Origin: Tamlana flava
GTDB lineage: Bacteria > Bacteroidota > Bacteroidia > Flavobacteriales > Flavobacteriaceae
Direction of reading: 5' to 3'
Assembly: GCF_041287255.1 (NCBI RefSeq)
Contig: NZ_JBGGTX010000003.1
Coordinates: 372,001 to 436,000, forward strand
Length of the DNA: 64,000 nt
This document shows, one piece after another, positions 32,901-41,025 of the stretch; position 1 is the stretch's first letter; each line of letters begins with the position of its first letter. The translations under genes and the position numbers were made by a program. Below the pieces are notes generated by a model. The model saw only the letters and a list, made by a program, of their open reading frames with translations. It did no database searches and was not told where the DNA came from.

Positions 32901-33306
32901 CCATTTCCCAAGCGATACCACCACCCAAAGACCCACCAATAGTAGCAAAAACTCTTTCAATATTCAATATATGCAGCCCCTGTAAAAACAAATTAGCCAC
33001 ATCCCTTGCAACAAAATCCTTGTAATTTTTAATAACAAAACCATCATAACCATTTCCGGGCACATTAAATGCCAAAATGGTGTACAACTTGGTATCGATC
33101 ACTTTGCCATCGCCAATTAAATCTTTCCACCAGCCATCTTTTCCCGCCACATTACTATTGCCCGTAAGCGCATGGTTAACCAAAACCACTGGGGCATTCC
33201 CTAAAATCTGACCGAAAACTTGATAGCTCAAATTAATTTCAGGTATAGCCGCACCACTTTCTGTAGTGTAATTTTTAATGGTAATATGTTGAAGCTCGTT
33301 GTTCAA
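29908..33306 (-). CDS. thrA: Trifunctional MetX - aspartokinase - homoserine dehydrogenase fusion
   Basis: A single 1132-residue ORF. Residues 1-328 are a MetX-type alpha/beta-hydrolase homoserine O-acyltransferase: nucleophile elbow IGGSLGGG, the catalytic Asp in GVDSDLFF, and the His in VHGHDAFL. Met329 begins an aspartokinase (MKVLKFGGKSLANG, TLGRNGSNYTAALIA) with ACT repeats at about 610-760. From about 790 follows homoserine dehydrogenase (IFGHGGVGGALI, TVGAGLPLIDT). It thus encodes the first and third steps from aspartate to homoserine plus homoserine activation. The start is TTG (33306), just after an in-frame stop; Met329 could be an internal start for a normal-length ThrA. Control is by the upstream SAM-I riboswitch. 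Confidence 0.93.
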   Translation of the reverse strand: MNNELQHITIKNYTTESGAAIPEINLSYQVFGQILGNAPVVLVNHALTGNSNVAGKDGWWKDLIGDGKVIDTKLYTILAFNVPGNGYDGFVIKNYKDFVARDVANLFLQGLHILNIERVFATIGGSLGGGIAWEMAVNKPDFTEHLITVATDWKSTDWLIANCQIQEQFLLNSKNPVHDARMHAMLCYRTPESFKERFQRSKNDDLEIFNVESWLLHHGKKLQERFQLSAYKLMNQLLKTIDVTKGRTNDFNVLDNIKANIHIIGVDSDLFFTAEENRETHKQLALTNPNVTYNEIHSVHGHDAFLMEYEQLEKIIEGIFVPDSKRKRMKVLKFGGKSLANGKGLETVLSIIEDKVNAGERISVVISARGSATDDLESILNKAIKGEPYFDDFEAFKAYQNEPSKTVDFTEEFSILEKLFEGVSLLRDYSKKTKDNILAQGELLAVKLITQMLNDRGIKAKATDTRELIKTDEAFGNAQPLSKLSKENTQAYFKANKDFVNIITGFIASNLKNETTTLGRNGSNYTAALIANFLDAEELQNYTHVNGIYTADPDLVADAQQIRELSYSEANELANFGTSVLHAKTIIPLVEKNINLRILNTFNPNDEGTLITAKSSTKEVTSLSVLNNVALLNLEGRGLLGKIGVDARIFGALSNHGISVSIVSQGSSERGIGLIINADQATQAVIALEREFERDFYSQDVNKIDVVDDVAVISIVGIELSSFHKPFNALIKNQITPLLFNNTVTGKNVSLVVKKAQLHKAVNVIHGEVFGISKKINIAIFGHGGVGGALINQLLKSKDDIEKRRGINLNIFAIANSKRVLLNKNGITKNWKRDIAEVSNNLSINDIITFAKNHHLENLIAVDNTASATFYQNYVPLVEAGFDLVSSNKIANTISHDFYQDLRVQLKEHNKQYLYETTVGAGLPLIDTIKLLHESGENITRIRGVFSGTLSYLFNNFSVRNKPFSEIIQETIDKGLTEPDPREDFSGNDVARKLLILARELDLQNEFEDVKVLNLIPEVYRDISVESFLSQLDVLDEQYQKIKNNQKPGHVLRYVGDLSGDLSQDKGNLEVKLVSIPEDSTLGHVKGSDAIFEIFTESYGEQPIVIQGAGAGAEVTARGVFGDILRLSKHIN

Positions 33307-33406
33307 AATATGTTTATCGTTTTAAAAATGATGCACAAAATTAACCCATATAAGCATAACCTTATAATTATTGAGCAACTTAATAGAAGGATGTTAAAAA
33401 GAAATT

Positions 33407-33428
33407 TAAAAATCACATGGTGTAATTT
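33407..33428 (-). terminator. Putative expression-platform hairpin of the thrA riboswitch
   Basis: On the minus strand AAATTACA pairs with TGTGATTT (8 bp, one G-U) around a CCA loop, followed by a short T run. It begins 6 nt after the SAM-I aptamer and is well placed as its terminator. The AT-rich stem and short T tract leave the mechanism uncertain. Confidence 0.5.
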
Positions 33429-33434
33429 CAGTTT

Positions 33435-33554
33435 GTTATCTATCCAAAAATATTCTAAACACATGTTAGAATTGGGTAGAATTTAGCACCTTCTTTACAG
33501 ATAAAGGGTTGCTAAGGCTTCAAAGGGTCTAATCCCTCCACCTTTCTTGATAAC
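33435..33554 (-). promoter_or_regulatory. SAM-I (S-box) riboswitch upstream of metX-thrA
   Basis: On the minus strand, P1 is GTTATC (33554-33549) with GATAAC (33440-33435). Between them lies the S-box core: AAGAAAGGTGGAGGGATTAG, GACCC, GAAGCC, AGCAACCC, and AAGGTGCTAAATTC. P4 is ATTCTAA/TTTAGAAT, and the 3' end is GGATAGATAAC. It is very similar to the metH copy but has a different P4. The start codon is about 128 nt downstream. SAM is expected to repress homoserine formation and activation. Confidence 0.92.
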
Positions 33555-33655
33555 ATTTTCAATAAGCTTTTGAACTTTGTGAATGCAAATATTCGTTCAG
33601 AAAAATTTAATATCCAAATTTTTTGGTGAAAATTTTGCTACCGAAACAAATAACT

Positions 33656-35206
33656 TTACTTCTCATGGCGTCTGTCATGAAACTTGTTTCTGATGACCAG
33701 ACCTATTGGTCTATTTTGAATTTTGGATTCCAGCCATGAAATAATATCTAGATATAAAAAGGCTCGACTTTGGTAAGGGTCGTTTTCAAATTCCTTTAAT
33801 TTTTTATGGAGTTTTATAAATTCATTTTTTACCTCATGTGGATAAATATCTCCCAAACCACGTAAAAACTTTATGAACTCCTTTTGCACTTCGTACAGAT
33901 CTTCCATTTTAATTAAAAACTTGTAAGTGCTTCTAATCAAGACATCTAAGTTATAGTCCAACCCAGCTTCGTAATGGGCCACGAGATTTAAAATACGAGA
34001 AAAACACAACAAATCTTCGCGCATTTGTAGAGATTTGTTGCTTATTATTTTATCTAAAAATTGAATGCACTTTTTGTTTTCACCAGCACCAAAATACATG
34101 CTGGCTATTTTGTAATAAAACACCATGATGTGGTGCTCATCAATCCGGTTTTTGTAGTTCTTCAACCGGTCTAAAACCTCATCAATTAATGGCAACCCTT
34201 CTTCAAAACTTCCCTCTATAAAATGCAGGTTGAATTTATTGTTATAAACGAATAGAAAAGCAAGACTTTCGTTATTATCATCCAACGGGAACCATTTTTT
34301 CTTTGTTATTTCTTCTAATCGGTTAAGTGAAAACTTAAATTTTTCATGCTGCCTTAAATAAAACAAGGCCTCCAACAGATAATGGTTGCCCCTTAAAAAA
34401 AACACAGGATTTAAAACAATCATATCTTTATTTTCATAGAAAAGGTCAACCCATTTTGAAGCATATTTGTAACAGGACAAAAAATCTACGGTTAAAAAAC
34501 TATACCACAAATATGATTTGTAAAGCCAAAGTTTTTCCCTAAACCCTAGTTTATTAATGTCGTACTTTGGAAGTCGGTCATTAAAATATTTAGTTATTAT
34601 TTTATGTTCATCGTCATTTTTAACATAACCCGTTTTTAAAAATAACCCGTACAGCTGAAGTGATAAATTTGAAAGTTTACTGGCCAAAACATTTTGCTGG
34701 CTCAGCTCTTTAGCCTGAATGGAAAGTTCATCCGCTCGGTTACTTAAACTTCTTGTAATATATTGAGATTCAATAACTTTTTCCAACTCTACAATTTCAT
34801 AGGCCACGTTTTTCTCTTCATTTGATATAGCTAAGTTTTTTGCTTTATCCAAAATCTTCAAACTTTGTTTATATAACCCTTTATGGTAAAGAATAGTCGC
34901 AAAATCTAATTGCTCCCGAATCTGGATTCTCACATTTTGATGTGAAGGGTTTAAGCGCAAACTGATTAAAATCTGTTTGTACAAATGGGCCTTAAGGTTA
35001 GAGAGTTGCTGCTTTTTAACAATCCCCTTTTTAAGAATTACGCCCTCGTCATACACTGTAAGTTTATCAAGAATATTAAAAAGTGTCAAGAATTTTGAGT
35101 CTTCGTTCACCCCCAATCTTCCGACATAAAGTTTAAATTGTCGTTTTTCAGATTTTGACAACGATTTTACCAAAACAAACAGGTTATCTTTTTGCTCTTT
35201 TGTCAT
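33656..35206 (-). CDS. Uncharacterised TPR-like helical protein
   Basis: I do not recognise a named family. The 516-residue protein is predominantly helical, with repeated leucine- and tyrosine-rich amphipathic segments of about 35 residues suggestive of degenerate TPR repeats (for example HKGLYKQSLKILDKAKNL and IASMYFGAGENKKCIQFLDKI). The N-terminus is lysine-rich (KSLSKSEKRQFKLYVGRLG). There is no signal peptide or membrane helix, so it is probably cytoplasmic and protein-binding. It is a single-gene unit divergent from leuA, with 148 nt between the starts. It ends about 100 nt before the thrA riboswitch. A scaffold or regulatory role is a guess. Confidence 0.75.
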   Translation of the reverse strand: MTKEQKDNLFVLVKSLSKSEKRQFKLYVGRLGVNEDSKFLTLFNILDKLTVYDEGVILKKGIVKKQQLSNLKAHLYKQILISLRLNPSHQNVRIQIREQLDFATILYHKGLYKQSLKILDKAKNLAISNEEKNVAYEIVELEKVIESQYITRSLSNRADELSIQAKELSQQNVLASKLSNLSLQLYGLFLKTGYVKNDDEHKIITKYFNDRLPKYDINKLGFREKLWLYKSYLWYSFLTVDFLSCYKYASKWVDLFYENKDMIVLNPVFFLRGNHYLLEALFYLRQHEKFKFSLNRLEEITKKKWFPLDDNNESLAFLFVYNNKFNLHFIEGSFEEGLPLIDEVLDRLKNYKNRIDEHHIMVFYYKIASMYFGAGENKKCIQFLDKIISNKSLQMREDLLCFSRILNLVAHYEAGLDYNLDVLIRSTYKFLIKMEDLYEVQKEFIKFLRGLGDIYPHEVKNEFIKLHKKLKEFENDPYQSRAFLYLDIISWLESKIQNRPIGLVIRNKFHDRRHEK

Positions 35207-35354
35207 AGTTATATAACAGGTTGTAAAATATTTATTTTCAGCAATTTAAGTTAATAATTAACACGTTTAACATCGTAAAAAACAAATATGGAATTCCATT
35301 TTTAAAAAACCAAAATATACATTCGTATCACAAAAAGAAAATTTATTTAAATAA

Positions 35355-36530
35355 ATGTCTGATAATAAAGTCCAAATTTTTGACACTACCCTCAGAGATG
35401 GTGAGCAAGTGCCTGGCTGTAAGCTAAATACTGCCCAAAAATTAGTCATTGCTGAACAGCTTGACTTATTGGGGGTTGACATCATTGAAGCTGGTTTCCC
35501 CGTATCTAGCCCAGGTGATTTCAAATCTGTTGAAGAAATTTCAAAAATAGTAAAAAATGCTACGGTTTGTGGTTTAACACGATCTGTAGAAAACGATATA
35601 AAAGTTGCTGCTGAAGCTTTAAAATATGCCAAAACTCCTAGGATTCATACAGGTATTGGTACTTCAGATTCGCACATACAGCACAAATTCAAATCCAATA
35701 GAGAAGCTATTATTGAACGCGCTGTTAACGCCGTTACTTACGCAAAATCGTTTGTGGAAGATGTCGAGTTTTATGCGGAAGACGCTGGTAGAACCGACAA
35801 TGAATATTTAGCGCGTGTTTGTGAAGCTGTAATTAAGGCTGGGGCAACGGTTTTAAATATCCCTGACACTACGGGTTATTGCTTGCCAAGTGAATATGGA
35901 GCCAAAATAAAATACCTAAAGGAAAATGTAAAGGGTATCGAAAAAGCTATTCTATCCTGCCATTGCCACAACGATTTAGGTTTGGCAACGGCAAACTCCA
36001 TTGAAGGTGTTATAAACGGAGCACGCCAAATTGAGTGTACCATTAATGGAATTGGCGAACGTGCCGGTAACACTGCTTTGGAAGAAGTGGTAATGATTTT
36101 AAGACAGCATCCTTACTTGAATTTAGATACCAACATCAAATCTGAAATGCTTTATGGCATTAGTCATTTGGTATCGGACAGCATGGGCATTTACACCCAA
36201 CCTAACAAAGCCATTGTTGGAGCCAATGCGTTTGCCCACAGTTCAGGAATACACCAAGACGGTGTGATAAAGAATCGTGAAACTTATGAAATTATTGACC
36301 CAAAGGACGTTGGCGTTACAGAATCAGCGATTGTTTTAACGGCAAGAAGTGGTAGAGCAGCTTTAGCCTATAGAGCAAAAAATATTGGTTATGAGTTAAC
36401 AAAACTTCAGTTGGACGAAATCTATGCTAACTTTTTAGATTTTGCCGACAATAAAAAGGAAGTTGATGATAACGATATCCATTACATCATAGAAAACAGT
36501 AAAGTTTATAAAGAGATTACCTCTGCTTAA
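35355..36530 (+). CDS. leuA: 2-isopropylmalate synthase (short form)
   Basis: LeuA condenses acetyl-CoA with 2-oxoisovalerate, the committed step to leucine. The 391-residue protein has the catalytic barrel: metal site IFDTTLRDGEQVPG (about 8-21), the HTGIGTSDSHI segment, and the metal-binding HCHNDLGLATAN. The subdomain with HSSGIHQDGV follows. The C-terminal allosteric domain of about 120 residues that binds leucine in typical LeuA is absent, so leucine feedback may work differently. Homocitrate or citramalate synthase is an alternative, but the leuB neighbour 6 nt downstream supports leucine. No leader peptide was found upstream. Confidence 0.9.
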   Translation: MSDNKVQIFDTTLRDGEQVPGCKLNTAQKLVIAEQLDLLGVDIIEAGFPVSSPGDFKSVEEISKIVKNATVCGLTRSVENDIKVAAEALKYAKTPRIHTGIGTSDSHIQHKFKSNREAIIERAVNAVTYAKSFVEDVEFYAEDAGRTDNEYLARVCEAVIKAGATVLNIPDTTGYCLPSEYGAKIKYLKENVKGIEKAILSCHCHNDLGLATANSIEGVINGARQIECTINGIGERAGNTALEEVVMILRQHPYLNLDTNIKSEMLYGISHLVSDSMGIYTQPNKAIVGANAFAHSSGIHQDGVIKNRETYEIIDPKDVGVTESAIVLTARSGRAALAYRAKNIGYELTKLQLDEIYANFLDFADNKKEVDDNDIHYIIENSKVYKEITSA

Positions 36531-36536
36531 GTAAAT

Positions 36537-37655
36537 ATGAAATTAAATATTGCCGTTTTACCAGGTGATGGCATTGGTCCAGAAGTCATAGCACAAGCCG
36601 TAAAGGTCTTGAAAGCTATTGCTATGGAATTCAATCATGTATTTACATTTCAAAATGCTTTGGTTGGCGCTAGTGCCATTGATAAAATGGGTACGGCATT
36701 ACCAAAAGAAAGTATTGATATCTGCAAAAAAGCAGACGCAGTTTTATTCGGCGCCATTGGAAAAACATCTTTTGATCTTGACCCAAATGCCAAAATACGT
36801 CCAGAACAGGGCCTTTTGGGCATTCGAAAAGAATTGGGTCTGTACACAAACATAAGACCTATAATAGCCTACGATGATTTGTTGGGTAAATCTTCATTAA
36901 AAGTAAAGCAGATTAAAGACACCAATATCCTCATTTACCGCGAACTTACAGGTGGTATCTATTTTGGTGAAAGAAGCATAAGTGAAGACGGCAATACAGC
37001 GTCAGATGTTTGCACCTATCATCGTTTTGAAATAGAACGCATTGCCCACCAAGCTTTTAAAGCGGCTCAATCAAGAAGAAAAAAACTAACTCTTGTGGAT
37101 AAGGCCAACGTATTGGAAAGCTCTAGGCTTTGGAGGCGCATCGTGCAAGAAATTGCTCCGCAATACCCAGATGTAAAGGTAAACTACATTTATATTGACA
37201 ATGCTGCCATGGAGCTCATCATCAGACCAAGACAGTTTGATGTTATTTTAACCGAAAATATGTTTGGAGACATCCTTTCTGAAGAAGCCAGTGTTATTGT
37301 TGGTTCCATTGGTTTATTGGCATCGGCATCCATCGGAGATAATCATGCTATGTTTGAGCCTATTCATGGTGCCTATACCAAAGCAGCCAATAAGGGCATT
37401 GCAAACCCCATTGCCTCTATTTTATCGGCCGCCATGCTATTGGATCATTTTGGTTTGGACGAAGAAGCTTCACTAGTTAGGGAAGGTGTGGATAAATCAT
37501 TGAAACTTCACATTACTACTCCAGATTTAAACAATAAATACGACAACATAAGCACCACAAAAGTGGGCGATTTTATTGAAGATTTTATCAATAATCCAGA
37601 TGAGACCAATCTAAACTTTACTAACATACATTTAGGGCAATCCACAATTATTTAA
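36537..37655 (+). CDS. leuB: 3-isopropylmalate dehydrogenase
   Basis: LeuB oxidatively decarboxylates 3-isopropylmalate. The 372-residue beta-decarboxylating dehydrogenase has the N-terminal PGDGIGPEV, the substrate-binding RPEQGLLGIRKELGLYTNIRP, the RELTGGIYFGER motif, and the metal/NAD motif LTENMFGDILSEEASVIVGSIG. It forms a two-gene operon with leuA and is followed by an intrinsic terminator. The isomerase genes leuC and leuD, which often lie in the same cluster, are not in this window. Confidence 0.95.
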   Translation: MKLNIAVLPGDGIGPEVIAQAVKVLKAIAMEFNHVFTFQNALVGASAIDKMGTALPKESIDICKKADAVLFGAIGKTSFDLDPNAKIRPEQGLLGIRKELGLYTNIRPIIAYDDLLGKSSLKVKQIKDTNILIYRELTGGIYFGERSISEDGNTASDVCTYHRFEIERIAHQAFKAAQSRRKKLTLVDKANVLESSRLWRRIVQEIAPQYPDVKVNYIYIDNAAMELIIRPRQFDVILTENMFGDILSEEASVIVGSIGLLASASIGDNHAMFEPIHGAYTKAANKGIANPIASILSAAMLLDHFGLDEEASLVREGVDKSLKLHITTPDLNNKYDNISTTKVGDFIEDFINNPDETNLNFTNIHLGQSTII

Positions 37656-37704
37656 TTATTTGAGTTAGTCGCCAACAAATTAAACTTAACATTTTGGAGT
37701 CCTT

Positions 37705-37733
37705 AAAAGCGCATTTAACCATTGCGCTTTTTT
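37705..37733 (+). terminator. Intrinsic terminator after leuB
   Basis: AAAAGCGCA pairs with TGCGCTTTT (9 bp) around a 9-nt loop and ends in a T6 tract. It lies 50 nt after the leuB stop. Confidence 0.88.
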
Positions 37734-37838
37734 AATGGAAAAAATTTAGTTGACTATTAAAAAACCTAAATTTAGCTTTCATCTTTTATTTTAATCAAAC
37801 TTTGTATCTTTCATCTTCCAAAACTAAAAACGCACATT

Positions 37839-38588
37839 ATGGAAATTCTTGGGATAGACATTGGTGGTTCAGGAATGAAAGGGGCCATTATAAACTCTGA
37901 AACCGGAGAGCTGATAACCGAACGTTTTCGGATTCCAACACCTTCTTCCCGAAAGCCAAAGGCCATGTCCAAAACGTTTAAAGAAATTGTGGAGCATTTT
38001 AACTACGATGGGCCTGTTGGATGCGGATTTCCATCCATCATCAAAAAAGGTGTTTGTAAAGCTCCAGGAAACCTACACGAAAGTTGGGTAGGTGTAAATG
38101 CCGAAACCTTGTTTTCTGAAGCTTGTGGTTTACCTGTTACTGTTATCAATGACGCCGATGCCGCTGGTTATGCCGTAATGAATTATGGCATTGGAAAAGA
38201 TAAAGTTGGATTGGTTATTATGGTAACTATAGGTACGGGATTGGGCAGTGGCGTATTCTTCAATGGCGAATTAATTCCGAATTTCGAATTGGGACAAATT
38301 CCTTACCGGAAGTATGAAAAAATAGAGCACTATGCCGCTGCATCCATTAAGGAACGAAAAGATTTAAGCTTTAAAAAATGGGGCAAACGGTTTAATATTT
38401 TTTTAGAGTTGATTGAAACTATTTTTTGCCCAGACCATATTATTTTAGGTGGTGGCACATCAAAAGATTTTGATGAATTTAAAAAATGGATAAAAATTGA
38501 CACACCCGTTATTCCAGCTGAACTAGGCAACCATGCCGGTTTAATTGGCGCAGCGGTCGCCACTATGCATCCTCATGTAAAAAATTAA
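37839..38588 (+). CDS. ppgK: Polyphosphate glucokinase
   Basis: A ROK-type kinase of 249 residues that phosphorylates glucose with polyphosphate (and often ATP). It has the phosphate motif GIDIGGSGMKGAI at the N-terminus, the catalytic-Asp segment VINDADAAGYAVMNYG, the second phosphate motif TIGTGLGSGVF, and the adenosine-type motif ILGGGTSKDFDEF. SIKERKDLSFKKWGKRFN closely follows the pattern of actinobacterial PPGK (SVKEKNDWTYPKWAKQ), which distinguishes it from ordinary ROK glucokinases. It is a single-gene unit, convergent with argH with only 3 nt between the stop codons. Confidence 0.85.
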   Translation: MEILGIDIGGSGMKGAIINSETGELITERFRIPTPSSRKPKAMSKTFKEIVEHFNYDGPVGCGFPSIIKKGVCKAPGNLHESWVGVNAETLFSEACGLPVTVINDADAAGYAVMNYGIGKDKVGLVIMVTIGTGLGSGVFFNGELIPNFELGQIPYRKYEKIEHYAAASIKERKDLSFKKWGKRFNIFLELIETIFCPDHIILGGGTSKDFDEFKKWIKIDTPVIPAELGNHAGLIGAAVATMHPHVKN

Positions 38589-38591
38589 GTT

Positions 38592-39866
38592 TCAATTGGG
38601 AAACTTAGCTCGAATTTTGTCCAAACACAAATTATGGATACTACCCACATGTGTATGCTTTTTTGAAGTATCAGGTACATAGGTGCCATCTTGCACTTGT
38701 CCACCAATTTTCTGGTACGCTTCCCTAAAAGTTTGACCTTCTTCAACTAAAGTATTGATGTTATCAACTGTAAAAAGATACTTGTATTTATCGTCGTTGA
38801 TATCTACATCCTTTACAATTATTTGCTGAATGGAATAATTGAAAATATCTAAAATATCCTTTATTTCCTCAAAAGCGGCAATCATGTTTTCTTTTAAAAG
38901 TTGAAAATCGCGATGGTAGCCACTTGGTAAATTATTGGTAATTAGAACCATTTCTGTTTGCAAAGCTTGAATTTTATTACATTTACCACGAATCAACTCA
39001 AATACGTCTGGATTCTTTTTATGAGGCATAATGCTACTGCCTGTAGTCAATTCATCCGGAAATGAAATAAAACCGAAATTTTGGCTCATATACAAACAAA
39101 CATCCATGGCAAAACGGGCCATGGTATTGGCTAAACTACCTAATGCCGCCGAAATGGTTCGCTCGTTTTTACCACGCCCCATTTGAGCTGCCACTACATT
39201 ATATTTTAGGGTTTCAAAGCCCATTTCTTTGGTGGTTAATTCTCTATCTATTGGGAAAGAGCTACCGTAACCCGCTGCCGAACCCAAGGGGTTTTGGTTG
39301 ACCGTTTTTATGGCTGCATTCAATAAAAACACATCATCAATCATAAGTTCTGCATAAGCTGAAAACCATAAACCGAATGACGATGTCATAGCCACCTGTA
39401 AGTGTGTGTAACCAGGCAATACCTTGGCCTTATAGGTTTCAGCTTGACTTAAAAGGGTGTCAAAAAGTTTTCTAACTTTTTCTTTCACCAATGCCAAATT
39501 GTCTTTGTAATATAATTGACACGCAACTAAAACTTGATCGTTTCTGGAACGCGCCGTGTGTATTTTTTTTCCGACGTCACCTAAAGTTTTGGTGAGTTCA
39601 AATTCTATTTTGGAATGCACATCTTCAAACTGGGAATCGATTATAAAAGTACCTTCTTCAATTTGTTTTTCTAAGTTTTTTAATCCACGTAACAACTCAA
39701 CCAACTCTTGCGCTGTTAAAATACCAACTTTTTGAAGCATTTTGGCATGTGCTCTCGAAGCGATAACATCGTATTTTGCAATATGAATGTCTATTTCCCT
39801 ATCGTTGCCAACTGTAAATTGTTCTATTTTTTTATCAATTGATATGCCTTTATCCCAGAGTTTCAT
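38592..39866 (-). CDS. argH: Argininosuccinate lyase
   Basis: ArgH cleaves argininosuccinate to arginine and fumarate, the last step of arginine synthesis. The 424-residue fumarase/aspartase-superfamily protein has VHSKIEFELTKTLGD, the THTARSRNDQV-type segment (IHTARSRNDQV), the GYTHLQVAMTSSFG motif, and the signature GSSIMPHKKNP with the catalytic Ser. It is about 40 residues shorter than E. coli ArgH. It is the last gene of the arginine/proline operon, separated from argE by a palindromic repeat element. Confidence 0.95.
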   Translation of the reverse strand: MKLWDKGISIDKKIEQFTVGNDREIDIHIAKYDVIASRAHAKMLQKVGILTAQELVELLRGLKNLEKQIEEGTFIIDSQFEDVHSKIEFELTKTLGDVGKKIHTARSRNDQVLVACQLYYKDNLALVKEKVRKLFDTLLSQAETYKAKVLPGYTHLQVAMTSSFGLWFSAYAELMIDDVFLLNAAIKTVNQNPLGSAAGYGSSFPIDRELTTKEMGFETLKYNVVAAQMGRGKNERTISAALGSLANTMARFAMDVCLYMSQNFGFISFPDELTTGSSIMPHKKNPDVFELIRGKCNKIQALQTEMVLITNNLPSGYHRDFQLLKENMIAAFEEIKDILDIFNYSIQQIIVKDVDINDDKYKYLFTVDNINTLVEEGQTFREAYQKIGGQVQDGTYVPDTSKKHTHVGSIHNLCLDKIRAKFPN

Positions 39867-39879
39867 TTATTATATTTTT

Positions 39880-39949
39880 GTCATTCCCGCGAAGGCGGGA
39901 ATCTTTTAATTATTACTTCTTTGCTGATTCCTGACTTCGCAGGAATGAC
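39880..39949. repeat. Paired palindromic repeat between argE and argH
   Basis: Two hairpins in tandem: ATTCCCGC/GCGGGAAT at 39883-39902, then GATTCCTG/CAGGAATG near 39926-39946. The whole is bounded by GTCATTCC and its reverse complement GGAATGAC. REP-like elements of this type are common in flavobacteria. Within an operon it could reduce read-through to argH or stabilise upstream mRNA. Confidence 0.65.
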
Positions 39950-39956
39950 CAAATCG

Positions 39957-41024
39957 TTAAACGATTACCCGATTTAACAATTCCACATAAATTTGTATAC
40001 CTTCTTCTATTTCGCTTATAAAAATGTATTCATCTGCCGAGTGTGACCGTGTGCTGTCGCCCGGACCGAGCTTTAATGACGGACAACTCAAAACCGCTTG
40101 GTCTGACAATGTTGGCGACCCATAAGTTGTTCTGCCCATAGCAATACCTGCTTTAACCAAATCGTGATCCATTGGTATAGAGGACGAATTTAATCGCAAA
40201 CTACGTGGTGTGATTTTTGTGCAGGGTGATTTTTTCTGTAAAATTTCGGCGATTTCAGCATTGGTATAGGCATCATTTACACGCACATCAATCACTAAAT
40301 CTACATCTGCAGGTACCACATTATGTTGCGAGCCTGCTTTAATTTGGGTAACAGTCATTTTTACATCACCCAAAGCTTCAGAGGTTTTTTCAAACTTAAA
40401 ATCTTTAAACCATTGCAACACTTCAATGGTGTTGTAAATGGAGTTATTGTCGTTTGGATGGGCTGCATGACTTGGCGTTCCTTCAACTTTGGCATCAAAA
40501 ACCACAAGGCCTTTTTCAGCCACAGCTAGATTCATCAAAGTTGGCTCACCAACAATGGCAACATCAACCTTTGGAATTACGGAAAGCATACTGTTCAATC
40601 CATTCGGGCCACTGCTTTCTTCTTCCGCTGAAGCCACCAAAACCAAGTTATATTTTAAATCCTTTTTATTATAAAAATAGGTGAATGTCGCGATTAAAGA
40701 CACTAAACACCCCCCTGCGTCGTTGCTGCCCAAACCATACAATTTACCGTTGGCAACGATGGCTTTAAATGGATCTTTTGTATAAGCACTATTGGGTTTT
40801 ACGGTATCGTGGTGTGAATTTAAAAGCAACGTAGGTTTCCTTTCATCAAAATACTTGTTGACTGCCCAAACGTTGTTCTTGGTTCGTTTATAATCAATAT
40901 TATAACGTTTCATCCAACCTTCAATATGTGATGCCGTTTTATCCTCTTCCGAAGAAAAAGACTGCGTTTCTATTAACTGTTTTAACAGAAAAATTGCATT
41001 GTTGGTTAATTCAGTTAACACCAT
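39957..41024 (-). CDS. argE: M20 deacylase, N-acyl-ornithine/citrulline deacylase (ArgE-like)
   Basis: A 355-residue zinc peptidase of the M20 family that removes the N-acyl group in arginine synthesis. Metal-site motifs are LLNSHHDTVKP, GLGSNDAGGCL, the catalytic pair in ASAEEESSGPNG, and VGEPT. Because the operon carries a transcarbamylase acting on acylated ornithine, the likely substrate is N-acetyl- or N-succinyl-citrulline rather than N-acetylornithine. The acyl group is unresolved. It follows argB after 1 nt. Confidence 0.88.
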   Translation of the reverse strand: MVLTELTNNAIFLLKQLIETQSFSSEEDKTASHIEGWMKRYNIDYKRTKNNVWAVNKYFDERKPTLLLNSHHDTVKPNSAYTKDPFKAIVANGKLYGLGSNDAGGCLVSLIATFTYFYNKKDLKYNLVLVASAEEESSGPNGLNSMLSVIPKVDVAIVGEPTLMNLAVAEKGLVVFDAKVEGTPSHAAHPNDNNSIYNTIEVLQWFKDFKFEKTSEALGDVKMTVTQIKAGSQHNVVPADVDLVIDVRVNDAYTNAEIAEILQKKSPCTKITPRSLRLNSSSIPMDHDLVKAGIAMGRTTYGSPTLSDQAVLSCPSLKLGPGDSTRSHSADEYIFISEIEEGIQIYVELLNRVIV

Positions 41025-41025
41025 C

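Noticed and set aside
35207..35354. Search for a leucine leader peptide or riboswitch before leuA
   Set aside because: Only a five-codon ATG ORF without Leu was found, and no hairpin with a T tract. Nothing supports an attenuator here.
35267..35632. A 121-codon minus-strand ORF overlapping leuA
   Set aside because: It is antisense to the conserved leuA catalytic region and has no recognisable motif, so it is a shadow frame.
38585..38607. AAGTTTC/GAAACTT hairpin between ppgK and argH
   Set aside because: It could be a bidirectional terminator, but it overlaps both stop codons and has no T tract.
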